From the NCBI GenBank assembly GCA_001023535.1, contig CP011020.1:1964121-2028120 (forward strand): 64,000 nucleotides of DNA, given 5' to 3'. Position 1 is the stretch's first letter. Each line of letters starts with the position of its first letter. Source of the DNA: Pseudomonas chlororaphis (GTDB taxonomy: Bacteria > Pseudomonadota > Gammaproteobacteria > Pseudomonadales > Pseudomonadaceae). A model generated the notes under the pieces. That model made no database searches. It saw nothing but the letters and a program-made list of their open reading frames with translations, and had not been told where the DNA came from. The position numbers and the translations under genes are program-made. Shown piece by piece: positions 7,777 to 15,969 of this stretch.

Positions 7777-8400
7777 ATGCCTTCCATTTACCAGCTCAAG
7801 CCCGCCTTCCAGAACCTGCTGCGCCCTGCCGTCCAACGGCTCTACGACAAGGGCGTCACGGCGAATCAGGTCACGTTGCTGGCCGGTGTGGTTTCCGTGC
7901 TGGTGGGGGTGGTGGTCGCCTGGTTTGCCAGCCATCCGTGGGTGTTTGCGCTGGTCCCCGCGTGGATGTTCCTGCGCATGGCCCTGAACGCCGTGGACGG
8001 CATGCTGGCGCGGGAGTTTGGCCAGCAATCACATCTGGGCGCCTACCTCAATGAGCTATGCGATATCATCGCCGACGCTGCCCTGATCCTGCCTTTCGCC
8101 CTGCTTCCCGATGCCAGCCTGCTGTTGGTGTTGGGGGTCACGCTGCTGGCGTTGTTCAGTGAATACGCCGGTGTGCTGGGGGCGATGGTCGGGGCTTCGC
8201 GGCGCTATGACGGGCCCATGGGCAAAAGTGACCGGGCCTTTGTGCTTGGCGTGCTGGCGACCGGCATAGCGTTGGGCTGGCTCGGCGCCGCGTGGGTCAA
8301 CGGTGTGATGGCGGTGGTTGCCGCCCTGCTGGTTTATACCTTGGTCAACCGGGTCCGTCGTGGCCTGGGCCAAGTGAAGGAAAACGCTCCCTCAGCATAA
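7777..8400 (+). CDS. YnbA-like CDP-alcohol phosphotransferase with variant active site
   Basis: First gene of a six-gene lipid operon. The 207-aa membrane protein belongs to the CDP-alcohol phosphotransferase family, which joins an alcohol to the phosphatidyl group of a CDP-lipid. The family signature is D-x2-DG-x2-AR-x8-G-x3-D-x3-D. Here it reads N71-x2-D74-G75-x2-A78-R79-x8-G88-x3-N92-x3-D96, with Asn at the first and third Asp positions. I recall the same Asn pattern in E. coli YnbA, so this may be a conserved subfamily rather than a dead enzyme. The start at 7777 gives MPSIYQLKPAFQ; the 64 codons upstream in frame look non-coding. The alcohol acceptor is unknown. Confidence 0.85.
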   Translation: MPSIYQLKPAFQNLLRPAVQRLYDKGVTANQVTLLAGVVSVLVGVVVAWFASHPWVFALVPAWMFLRMALNAVDGMLAREFGQQSHLGAYLNELCDIIADAALILPFALLPDASLLLVLGVTLLALFSEYAGVLGAMVGASRRYDGPMGKSDRAFVLGVLATGIALGWLGAAWVNGVMAVVAALLVYTLVNRVRRGLGQVKENAPSA

Positions 8401-8411
8401 AGGAACTTGCA

Positions 8412-10169
8412 ATGCGCGAAGCTCAAGACCGGACATTCACCACCCATGACGGCGTGGAGTTGTTCTACCGGCACTGGCCGGCCGTGGCCGCGGACCCGGG
8501 TGAACCCCGCAAGGCCGTGCTGTTGTTTCACCGGGGCCATGAGCACTCCGGGCGCATCGCGCACCTGGTGGATGAACTGGATCTGCCCGGCTTCGAGTTT
8601 TTCGCCTGGGACGCACGGGGCCACGGCCAGTCGCCCGGCGCACGAGGCGATAGCCCGAGTTTTGCCACCAGCGCGCGGGATGTTCAGACCTTCTGCGACC
8701 ACATCGGCGCAACGCACCAGATCGACGAACAGAACATCGCCGTGGTGGCGCAAAGCGTCGGTGCGGTGATCGCCTCCACCTGGGTTCACGACTACGCGCC
8801 GCGCATTCGCTCGCTGGTGCTGGCCTCGCCGGCATTCAAGGTCAAGCTCTACGTGCCGTTCGCCCGTCCGGGGCTGGCGCTGATGCGCAAGTTTCGCGGC
8901 AATTTCTTCGTCAACAGTTACGTCAAGGCCAAGTTCCTCAGCCATGATCCAGAGCGGGTGGCGTCCTACGACAACGACCCACTGATCACCAAGGCGATTT
9001 CGGTGAACGTGCTGCTGGGCCTGTACGAAGCCGCCGATCGCGTGGTGGCCGACGCCCAGGCGATCCAGGTGCCGACGCAGTTGCTGATCTCCGGCTCCGA
9101 CTTCGTCGTGCATCGCAAACCCCAGGAGCAGTTCTTCGAACGGCTGGGCAGCGTGCACAAGGAAAAACACATCCTGCCGGGGTTCTTCCACGACACCCTG
9201 GGCGAGAAGCACCGCGCGCCGGCCGTCGCCAGCGCCCGCCGCTTCATCCTGCAGAATTTTGCCCGCCCGCTGGACCGCCCCTCCTTGCTGGATGCGGACC
9301 GCATCGGCGCGACCTGCGCCGAGTCCGAAGCCCTGGCAACACCCCTGCCCCACAATTCGCCGCGCGACCTGTACTGGCGCATGACCCGCGCCAGCATGCG
9401 CTTTGGCAGCAAACTGTCGGCCGGGGTGAAGCTGGGGTTCGACACCGGGTTCGATTCCGGCAGCACGCTGGACTACGTCTACCGCAACCGCCCCACCGGC
9501 ACCTCGCCGATCGGCAGGATGATCGACCAGAACTACCTGAACTCCATCGGCTGGCGCGGCATTCGCCAGCGCAAGCTGAACGTCGAGGAGTTGCTGCGCC
9601 TGGCGATGGGCAAGTTGCGCGAAGCGAATCGCGAGGTGCGCATCGTCGACATCGCGGCCGGTCATGGCCGCTACATTCTCGAGGCATTGCAAGGCGTCAG
9701 CCCGCTGCCGGAGTCGATCCTGCTGCGTGACTACAGCGACATCAACGTGCGCGACGGCAGCGCGCTGATCGTCGAAAAAGGCCTGGGCGAGATCGCGCGC
9801 TTCGTCAAGGGCGACGCCTTCGACCGCCAGGACCTCGCGGCCCTGGACCCCAAGCCGACCCTCGCCGTGGTGTCCGGCCTGTACGAGTTGTTTGCCGACA
9901 ACCAGATGGTCGGCGGTTCTCTCGCCGGCCTGGCCGAAGCCGTGGAGCCCGGCGGTTTCCTGGTCTACACCGGCCAGCCGTGGCACCCGCAACTGGAGCT
10001 GATCGCCCGCGCCCTCACCAGCCACCGCGCTGGCCAGGCCTGGGTGATGCGTCGACGCAGCCAGGCCGAGATGGACCAACTGGTGGAAGCGGCGGGTTTC
10101 CGCAAGATCACCCTGCGGGTCGATGAGTGGGGCATCTTCAGCGTTTCGCTGGCGCAGCGCGTGCAGTGA
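8412..10169 (+). CDS. YnbC-like fusion: alpha/beta hydrolase plus SAM methyltransferase
   Basis: A 585-aa fusion, the length I recall for E. coli YnbC. Residues 1 to about 300 form a serine hydrolase resembling monoglyceride lipases. They hold an oxyanion-type LLFHRGHEHSGR segment, nucleophile Ser115 in AQSVGA, an acid in ISGSDFVV and a histidine in PGFFHDTLGE. Residues from about 390 form a class I methyltransferase with SAM motif VDIAAGHGR (412-420) and later SGLYELFADN. The start follows AAAGGAACTTGC, and the gene overlaps its successor by one base. A lipid ester and a headgroup methyl acceptor are plausible substrates, by inference from the operon only. Confidence 0.88.
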   Translation: MREAQDRTFTTHDGVELFYRHWPAVAADPGEPRKAVLLFHRGHEHSGRIAHLVDELDLPGFEFFAWDARGHGQSPGARGDSPSFATSARDVQTFCDHIGATHQIDEQNIAVVAQSVGAVIASTWVHDYAPRIRSLVLASPAFKVKLYVPFARPGLALMRKFRGNFFVNSYVKAKFLSHDPERVASYDNDPLITKAISVNVLLGLYEAADRVVADAQAIQVPTQLLISGSDFVVHRKPQEQFFERLGSVHKEKHILPGFFHDTLGEKHRAPAVASARRFILQNFARPLDRPSLLDADRIGATCAESEALATPLPHNSPRDLYWRMTRASMRFGSKLSAGVKLGFDTGFDSGSTLDYVYRNRPTGTSPIGRMIDQNYLNSIGWRGIRQRKLNVEELLRLAMGKLREANREVRIVDIAAGHGRYILEALQGVSPLPESILLRDYSDINVRDGSALIVEKGLGEIARFVKGDAFDRQDLAALDPKPTLAVVSGLYELFADNQMVGGSLAGLAEAVEPGGFLVYTGQPWHPQLELIARALTSHRAGQAWVMRRRSQAEMDQLVEAAGFRKITLRVDEWGIFSVSLAQRVQ

Positions 10170-11503
10170 TGAGCGCTGTCATCGCCCCGCCTCGCGAGCC
10201 CGGCCTGCTGAAACCGGCGGTGTGCTGGCTACTGCTGCTCGCCCCGCTGTTCTTCAGCACCTACGGCTTCGCCACCTGGGTCACCTCCCAGCGTGACGAC
10301 GTCGGCAGCCTAGTGTTCGGCTGGGAAAGCCACATGCCATTTTGGGCCTGGACCATCGTGCCTTACTGGTCGATCGACCTGCTTTACGGCCTGTCGCTGT
10401 TGCTGCCCACCAGCCGCGCGGAACTCAAGCGCCACGCGTTGCGCCTGCTCACGGCGCAGGCAATCGCCGTCAGTTGCTTCCTGATCTGGCCGTTGCGCTT
10501 CACCTTCCCTCGGCCGGAAATGGACGGCGTATTCGGCTGGCTGTTCGACGTGCTGGCCGGCTTCGACAAGCCGTTCAACCAGGCGCCGTCGCTGCACATC
10601 GCCTTGCTGGTGATTCTCTGGGTCTGCTACCAGCGGCACTTGCAGGGTGCCTGGCGCTGGCTGATGCACGGCTGGTTCGCGCTGATCGGGGTGTCGGTGC
10701 TGACCACTTACCAACATCACTTCGTCGATGTGCCGACAGGCGCGCTGGCCGGTTGGCTGTGTGTCTGGCTGTGGCCACTGGACCGGCCGAGCCCGCTGCA
10801 AAGCGCTCGCCTGACCACCGACCGCAGCCGCTTGCAACTGGCCCTGCGTTACGGCGTGGGCGCGGCGGCGTTGTGCGTCCCGGCGTTCGCCTGGGGCGGC
10901 GCGTGGCTGTGGTTGATCTGGCCGGCGGTGGCGGTGCTGCTGGTGGCGCTGAATTATCTGTTGTTGGGCGCCGATGGTTTTCAGAAGCGCGCCGATGGCC
11001 GGTTGAGCCCGGCGGTGCGCTGGTTGCTGGCGCCCTACCTGGCGGCGGCCTGGGTCAATTCCCGTTGGTGGACACGCCAGCATCCGCAACCGGACCACGT
11101 GACCGATAACGTTTGGCTGGGGCGCGTCCCGACGCCACTGGAACTGCAGGACAGCGCGTTTGCCGGGGTGCTCGATCTCAGCGCCGAATTGTCCATGGAC
11201 AGCCACGCCATCGCCTATCGCTCGCTGCCGGTGCTCGACCTCACGGCGCCCACCACCGAACAATGCCTGGAAGCCGCGCAGGCCATCGACAGTCTGCGTC
11301 AACACGGGCCGGTGCTGGTCTGCTGCGCCTTGGGCTATTCGCGCAGCGCCACGGCCGTGATCGCCTGGTTGCTGCACAGCGGCCGGGCGGCGAACGTGGA
11401 CGCCGCGATCGTGCAGATCCAGCGCGTTCGCCCACGCATCGTCCTGCATCAGGCTCACCGCCAGGCACTGGAACCGCTACGCCAAGGCGCGCCCCATGAG
11501 TGA
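10169..11503 (+). CDS. YnbD-like fusion: PAP2 membrane phosphatase plus dual-specificity phosphatase
   Basis: A 444-aa protein starting at the TGATG junction with the preceding gene. The N-terminal half has about six to eight hydrophobic spans and PAP2 motifs: RFTFPRPE, the central AP-SLH (His143) and the distal H-x3-D in YQHHFVDVPTG. This is the type seen in inositol phosphorylceramide synthase-like enzymes. The C-terminal part is a cysteine phosphatase with CALGYSR (Cys386 to Arg392), the Cx5R loop of dual-specificity phosphatases. The two phosphatase folds in one chain suggest stepwise dephosphorylation of a lipid phosphate. E. coli YnbD has the same architecture as I recall. The substrate is unknown. 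Confidence 0.88.
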   Translation: MSAVIAPPREPGLLKPAVCWLLLLAPLFFSTYGFATWVTSQRDDVGSLVFGWESHMPFWAWTIVPYWSIDLLYGLSLLLPTSRAELKRHALRLLTAQAIAVSCFLIWPLRFTFPRPEMDGVFGWLFDVLAGFDKPFNQAPSLHIALLVILWVCYQRHLQGAWRWLMHGWFALIGVSVLTTYQHHFVDVPTGALAGWLCVWLWPLDRPSPLQSARLTTDRSRLQLALRYGVGAAALCVPAFAWGGAWLWLIWPAVAVLLVALNYLLLGADGFQKRADGRLSPAVRWLLAPYLAAAWVNSRWWTRQHPQPDHVTDNVWLGRVPTPLELQDSAFAGVLDLSAELSMDSHAIAYRSLPVLDLTAPTTEQCLEAAQAIDSLRQHGPVLVCCALGYSRSATAVIAWLLHSGRAANVDAAIVQIQRVRPRIVLHQAHRQALEPLRQGAPHE

Positions 11504-11948
11504 CCTGCAGCTGCACACCGTGGCGAGCCTGCTGCGCCGGGGCCATTGCCTGGATCAGTTCTCCACCGGCCTGACCCTGTTGGCCGCGCTGCTGGGGCTG
11601 GGGCAATGGCTGCTGGGCAACGTCAATCCGTGGCTGCTGCTGTTCAGCGGCGTGCTGTTCAGCCTCGGCGTGCTGCAAAAATACTGGGCGCTGCGGGTGG
11701 CGTTCGATGCCGATCTGTTCCAGCGCATGGCCGACGATCAGCAACCGTTGGCCGAACGCACCCAGGCGCTGGACCAGGCCCTCAATACGCTCGGCCTGCA
11801 ACCGGCCGAACGCGCCGGCCGCCCCTGGACCGAACGCAGCCTCGGCGCCCTGCGGCTGCTGCGCAGGCAGTCGCTGCTGCTGGCGGCACAAGTTGTCTGG
11901 ACGCTGGGCTTCATCCTGGCCAGCCCTTGGTTAGCTTTTTCAGGATAA
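11496..11948 (+). CDS. Small membrane protein of the lipid operon
   Basis: A 150-aa protein of no family I recognise. Two adjacent hydrophobic spans (about residues 22-62) are followed by a charged, probably helical middle part (FDADLFQRMADDQQPLAERT), and a further hydrophobic span lies at the C-terminus (LLLAAQVVWTLGFILASPWL). The ATG lies eight bases inside the end of the PAP2-phosphatase gene, so translation is coupled. E. coli ynbABCD has no counterpart that I know of. It may be an assembly or scaffold subunit for the membrane enzymes around it, which is inference. Confidence 0.8.
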   Translation: MSDLQLHTVASLLRRGHCLDQFSTGLTLLAALLGLGQWLLGNVNPWLLLFSGVLFSLGVLQKYWALRVAFDADLFQRMADDQQPLAERTQALDQALNTLGLQPAERAGRPWTERSLGALRLLRRQSLLLAAQVVWTLGFILASPWLAFSG

Positions 11949-11957
11949 GGAATCCTC

Positions 11958-12578
11958 ATGTTCGAACCCGTGGTTGCCAATCTCATCACCTCCGCCGCCC
12001 GCATGGTCACCGGCGCCCGCAGCCTGTGGCTCGGCAGTTCGCCGCGACCGGTACAGCGGATCTACTTCGCCAACCACAGCAGCCACGGCGACTTCGTGCT
12101 GCTCTGGGCCTCGCTGCCGCCGGCGCTGCGCAAGCTGACCCGGCCCGTGGCGGGCTCCGACTACTGGCAGAAGAGCCCCTTGCGTCGCTACATCATCAAC
12201 CGGGTGTTCAACGGTGTGCTGGTGGACCGCGAACGCAAGGACCCTTCCTACAACCCCTTGCAACCGATGCTCGAAGCCTTGGAAAACGGCGACTCGCTGA
12301 TCATCTTCCCCGAGGGCACGCGCAACCCGGAAGAAGGCTTGCTGCCCTTCAAGAGCGGGATCTACCACCTGATGAAAAGCCACCCCGAGGTCGAGGTGAT
12401 CCCGGTGTGGATCGCCAACCTCAACCGCGTCATGCCCAAGGGCCGAATGCTGCCGCTGCCGCTGTTGTGCACCACCAGTTTCGGTGCGCCACTGAGCATC
12501 GAAGAGGGTGAAAGCAAAGAGCAATTTCTTGAACGCAGCCGTGCCGCCCTGCTGGCACTGGCCCCGGAGCACGTCTGA
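11958..12578 (+). CDS. PlsC-like lysophospholipid acyltransferase
   Basis: A 206-aa acyltransferase of the 1-acylglycerol-3-phosphate acyltransferase family. The catalytic NHxSxxD motif appears as NHSSHGD (His40, Asp45), and the substrate/glycerophosphate block appears as FPEGTRNPEEG, followed by FKSGIYHL. The start follows AGGATAAGGAATCCTC. It would supply a phosphatidic-acid-type product to the CdsA-like enzyme encoded two bases downstream. The housekeeping PlsC of the cell would be elsewhere; this copy is presumably dedicated to the operon's lipid. Confidence 0.9.
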   Translation: MFEPVVANLITSAARMVTGARSLWLGSSPRPVQRIYFANHSSHGDFVLLWASLPPALRKLTRPVAGSDYWQKSPLRRYIINRVFNGVLVDRERKDPSYNPLQPMLEALENGDSLIIFPEGTRNPEEGLLPFKSGIYHLMKSHPEVEVIPVWIANLNRVMPKGRMLPLPLLCTTSFGAPLSIEEGESKEQFLERSRAALLALAPEHV

Positions 12579-12579
12579 C

Positions 12580-13512
12580 ATGGATCGATATACCGTGATG
12601 TTGTTCAGCGGGATTGGCGCCATCCTGGTGCTGGCTTCGCTGATCGGTTTCATTCTCAAGCTCAAGACCCGCGGCACGCCGAACTCGGTCATCGACAACC
12701 TCAACGCGCGGATCAACGCCTGGTGGATCATGGTGCTGGTGATCGGCGTCGCGTTCTGGCTCGGCAATGCGGCGGTGATCCTGTTGTTCTATGCCGTGTC
12801 GTTCTACGCCCTGCGCGAATTCCTCACCCTGACGCCGACCCGGCGCAGTGACTACCCAGCGCTGGTGGCCGCGTTCTACCTGGCGCTGCCGCTGCAATAC
12901 CTGTTGATCTACTACGACTGGTACGGGCTGTTTTCGATCTTCATCCCGGTCTACGTGTTCCTGCTACTGCCGATCCTGGCGTCCCTGGGTGGCGACAGCA
13001 CGCACTTTCTGGAGCGCGCTTCCAAGGTGCAGTGGGGGTTGATGATCGCGGTGTTCTGCATCTCGTTCGTGCCGGCGCTGCTGACCCTGGACATCGCCGG
13101 TTTCGAAGGCCGCAACCTGTTACTGATCGCGTACCTGGTGATCGTGGTGCAACTGTCGGACGTGCTGCAGTACGTGTGCGGCAAGCTGTTCGGCAAGCAC
13201 AAGATCGCCCCCAACCTGTCCCCGTCGAAAACCGTCGAGGGCTTTGCCGGCGGGATCTTCCTGGCTTCGCTGATCGGTGGCGCGCTGTGGTGGATCACCC
13301 CGTTCAATCCCTGGCAGTCGTTCCTGATCGCGTTGCTGATCAACCTGCTGGGTTTTGCCGGCGGCATCGTCATGTCGGCGATCAAGCGCGACCGCGGCGT
13401 CAAGGACTGGGGCCACATGATCGAAGGCCACGGCGGCATGCTCGACCGGTTGGACTCGGTGTGTTTTGCCGCGCCGATCTTCTTTCACCTGGTGCGGTAC
13501 TGGTGGACTTGA
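12580..13512 (+). CDS. CdsA-family phosphatidate cytidylyltransferase (YnbB-like)
   Basis: A 310-aa polytopic membrane enzyme predicted to make a CDP-activated lipid from CTP and a phosphatidate-like substrate. The full CdsA signature is present near the C-terminus from Ser266: S-x-I-KR-x4-KD-x-G-x2-I-x-GHGGMLDRLD. The ATG lies one base after the stop of the acyltransferase gene. The start was moved from a longer frame that lies within the acyltransferase. As the last gene of the operon it complements YnbA: one makes the CDP-lipid and the other consumes it. It is a paralogue, not the usual cdsA, which sits with dxr and uppS in pseudomonads. Confidence 0.92.
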   Translation: MDRYTVMLFSGIGAILVLASLIGFILKLKTRGTPNSVIDNLNARINAWWIMVLVIGVAFWLGNAAVILLFYAVSFYALREFLTLTPTRRSDYPALVAAFYLALPLQYLLIYYDWYGLFSIFIPVYVFLLLPILASLGGDSTHFLERASKVQWGLMIAVFCISFVPALLTLDIAGFEGRNLLLIAYLVIVVQLSDVLQYVCGKLFGKHKIAPNLSPSKTVEGFAGGIFLASLIGGALWWITPFNPWQSFLIALLINLLGFAGGIVMSAIKRDRGVKDWGHMIEGHGGMLDRLDSVCFAAPIFFHLVRYWWT

Positions 13513-13518
13513 GCAATC

Positions 13519-13607
13519 TGTGAGAGCGGGCTTGCTCGCGAAGGCGGCGGTACAGTCAACATTGATGTTGCTTGTCACATCGTCTTCGCGAGCGAGCCCG
13601 CTCCCAC
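13519..13607. repeat. REP inverted pair after the lipid operon
   Basis: The left arm begins tgtgagagcgggcttgctcg and the right arm ends cgagcgagcccgctcccaca, with about 40 bases between. It lies in the gap between the converging ynb-like and yjf-like operons and could act as a transcript end. Confidence 0.88.
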
Positions 13608-13638
13608 AAAAGCTCCGTTGCACTTCACGCTGCGGCAA

Positions 13639-14796
13639 TCAATCCAGAATCAGGTGCGGCAAGAACCGGCTGGAATCCTTGGTGATCAGGCTGTTGTCTT
13701 CGCGCACGCCAATGCCGGCCGCCTGGTCGCCGATGACCCAGGAGCCAATCAGCGTGTAGCTGTCGCCGAAGCGCGGCAGGGGCGCGAGCTGCTGGAGGAT
13801 GAACGGTGCGTCGGTGTAGGGGCCGTCTTCCTTGACCACCAGGCCATCGGCCGTCTGCAGTTCAATGTTGGCGCCTTCCCGGGAAAAGAATGGCTTGCGC
13901 ACCCAGCCCTTGGGCACAGGGGTGCCGGGGTTGGGGTCCAGGTGGGACTCGAGCAGGTTCGGGTGACCTTTGTTGAACTCCCACAACAGCGGCAGGATGC
14001 CCTTGTTGGAAATGATCGATTTCCAGGCCGGTTCGAAAAACTGCGTGTCACTCTGGGCGATCGCCGCGCCAAAAGGCTCGTGGAAGATGAATTCCCAGGC
14101 GTGCAGCTTGAACAGATGGGGAATCCAACGCTCCTGCAAGTCGACGAAACGGCCTTCACTGTTCAGGCCGATGTCTTCGATGTCGATCTGCCGCGACTCG
14201 ATGCCGACGGCCTCCGCAATGAGGCGCAAGTAATCGGTGGTGCCCTTGTCCTCGACCGAATCCTTCATCGAGGCAAAGTAGAACGGCTGGGTGAGCTGCA
14301 ATTGGGCAAACGCCTGGTGCAGCTTGGTGTCGATGCTGTTGAACTGGTCGACATGCTGGGGCAGCAGGCCGCGCTCGATGCATTGCTCCAGCCAGCCCCA
14401 CTGGAACGCCGCCGCCTCGTAGAGGCTGGTCGGCGTGTCGTAGTTGAGCTCCAGCAGCTTGGCGGGGCCATTGCCGTTGTAGGAGAAATCCATGCGCCCA
14501 TACAGGTGCGGATGGCCTTCGAGCCATGACGTGCGGACCATGTCGAAAAACGCCGGAGGAATGCTCAGGCGCTCCAGCATTTGCTCGCTCTGCACCACGC
14601 GGGCGACAAGGTCCATGCACATGTCATGGAGCTCGGTGGTGGGGTCTTCGAGGTCGTCCTCGATCTGTTTGAGCGTGAACTGGTAGTACGCGCTTTCGTC
14701 CCAGTAGGGTTCGCCGTCGATGGTGTGGAACAGAAAGCCGAGACGCTCGGCCGTCTGCTTCCAGTCATGCCGCTCGGCGCAATGGATCTTCTTCAT
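13639..14796 (-). CDS. Glutathionylspermidine synthase-like ATP-grasp protein (YjfC/YgiC)
   Basis: A 385-aa protein of the glutathionylspermidine synthase C-terminal (ATP-grasp amide ligase) family, without the amidase half found in E. coli Gss. Recognisable segments are MDFSYNGNGPAKLLELNYDTPT, split as GNGPAKLLELNYDTP, the nucleotide-binding WIPHLFKLHAWEFIF, and the C-terminal KPFFSREGANI and SWVIGDQAAGIGVRED. Members YgiC and YjfC have no assigned substrate, so a peptide-like ligation is only likely. It is the last gene of a seven-gene minus-strand set with PspA at its head and lies 12 bases after the YjfM-like gene. Confidence 0.9.
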   Translation of the reverse strand: MKKIHCAERHDWKQTAERLGFLFHTIDGEPYWDESAYYQFTLKQIEDDLEDPTTELHDMCMDLVARVVQSEQMLERLSIPPAFFDMVRTSWLEGHPHLYGRMDFSYNGNGPAKLLELNYDTPTSLYEAAAFQWGWLEQCIERGLLPQHVDQFNSIDTKLHQAFAQLQLTQPFYFASMKDSVEDKGTTDYLRLIAEAVGIESRQIDIEDIGLNSEGRFVDLQERWIPHLFKLHAWEFIFHEPFGAAIAQSDTQFFEPAWKSIISNKGILPLLWEFNKGHPNLLESHLDPNPGTPVPKGWVRKPFFSREGANIELQTADGLVVKEDGPYTDAPFILQQLAPLPRFGDSYTLIGSWVIGDQAAGIGVREDNSLITKDSSRFLPHLILD

Positions 14797-14808
14797 GGCC
14801 TTCGCTCC

Positions 14809-15507
14809 TCAGCCGCCGGAGCTCGAACCGCCCCACCCGCTGCGGGCGCTGGCCTTGCTGCCGAAGCCGCCACGGGAGGTGGAGGACGCCACGGAAATCG
14901 GCTTGCTGGTGCGAATCGAATCGGTGTAGCCGCCGTAGCGCGCCTGGTTGGACTTGGTGAAGGTCGAGCCCCTGGAAACCCGCTGGGACAGGGTCGAGGA
15001 CCCGTAGTCACCGCGATCATCGCGATAGCGGTAAACCGGCTCGGAGTAATAGCTGTTGCGGTTGCTGCTCAGCATGTTGCCGATCAACAGCCCGGTCAGC
15101 AGGTTGCTGAAGCCCGAGCCGCCCGTGTTCGCTTCCGAGGCCGGCAGTTGGGCCCTGGCCGCGTCCACCTGGGATTGGGTGACCTCGCCATCGGCGCTCA
15201 GCTCGAAACCGCCCAGCTTGGGGATGAACTTGCCGTTCGAGTCCAGCTGGCACCAGTCGGCGACGAAGTCGGCATCGCAATCGGCGCGGTTGTCGTACAC
15301 CGGCGCAATGCGGCGATGCTCGGCCATGGCGTTCATGAAGGCGTCGGAACAGACATCCACCGGCAGCTTTTCATCGACACACTGTTGCACGGACTGGAAG
15401 TTGTATTTTTTCTGCAACTGGTAGGTTTTTTCCGTCGGCCCGCAACCGGATATCGCCATGGCGACCGATGCGGCCAGCGAAAGCTGAACGTACTTGCTTC
15501 GTTTCAT
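14809..15507 (-). CDS. DUF1190 lipoprotein (YjfM/YgiB-like)
   Basis: A 232-aa secreted protein of the DUF1190 family. The N-terminus MKRSKYVQLSLAASVAMAIS-GC looks like a lipoprotein signal with Cys at the lipobox. The body has conserved cysteines (QQCVDEKLPVDVC, DCDADFVADWCQLD), and the C-terminal third is low-complexity, rich in Ser, Gly and Arg, ending GWGGSSSGG. I chose ATG 15507, which follows AGGAGCCTGCG, over one six codons upstream. In E. coli this family is paired with YgiC/YjfC, as it is here. Function is unknown; an envelope location is likely. Confidence 0.88.
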   Translation of the reverse strand: MKRSKYVQLSLAASVAMAISGCGPTEKTYQLQKKYNFQSVQQCVDEKLPVDVCSDAFMNAMAEHRRIAPVYDNRADCDADFVADWCQLDSNGKFIPKLGGFELSADGEVTQSQVDAARAQLPASEANTGGSGFSNLLTGLLIGNMLSSNRNSYYSEPVYRYRDDRGDYGSSTLSQRVSRGSTFTKSNQARYGGYTDSIRTSKPISVASSTSRGGFGSKASARSGWGGSSSGG

Positions 15508-15525
15508 CGCAGGCTCCTGGCGCAA

Positions 15526-15954
15526 TCAGTTCGTGGAAGGCGTCATGCACGCGGCGTTCAACAGGCCGACGCTGATGGCCACCGCGGCGATGTAAATACC
15601 AGCGGCGATTTCGCCCTGCTTGATGCGCGCTGAAGCGCCCTTGAGCACCAGGCTGGTCACCAGGAAGGCCAGCAACTGGACGAACGCGGCTATCACTGCC
15701 CAGACGATGAAATCGAGCAAGCTGACCGAGTAGGCAATCACGTTGCTGGCCGGGATGGCGAAGCCGATGAGCGCGCCACCCAGGGCAATGGCGGCGGCCA
15801 CGTTACCCGAGCGGATCAGTTCGAATTCCTTGTGCGGCGTGACGTGGATGTAGATGAACTGGAACAGCGCGAACAACACGGCGGCGCCGAGGATGTACAG
15901 AACGAAGCCGAACACGGCGGCTTTGTTCAGGGAAATGGAGAGTGCTTCAAACAT
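15526..15954 (-). CDS. DUF350 membrane protein (YjfL-like)
   Basis: A 142-aa inner-membrane protein with four predicted spans, consistent with the DUF350 family, in which two short repeats of paired helices occur. Residues GNVAAAIALGGALIGFAIP and GEIAAGIYIAAVAISVG are the two related helix segments; each follows a short charged stretch. It sits 18 bases upstream of the lipoprotein gene. In E. coli yjfIJKLMC the same neighbour order occurs as I recall. Function is unknown; a membrane partner of PspA is an inference from context. Confidence 0.87.
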   Translation of the reverse strand: MFEALSISLNKAAVFGFVLYILGAAVLFALFQFIYIHVTPHKEFELIRSGNVAAAIALGGALIGFAIPASNVIAYSVSLLDFIVWAVIAAFVQLLAFLVTSLVLKGASARIKQGEIAAGIYIAAVAISVGLLNAACMTPSTN

Positions 15955-15969
15955 GGACGTCTTCCTTAT

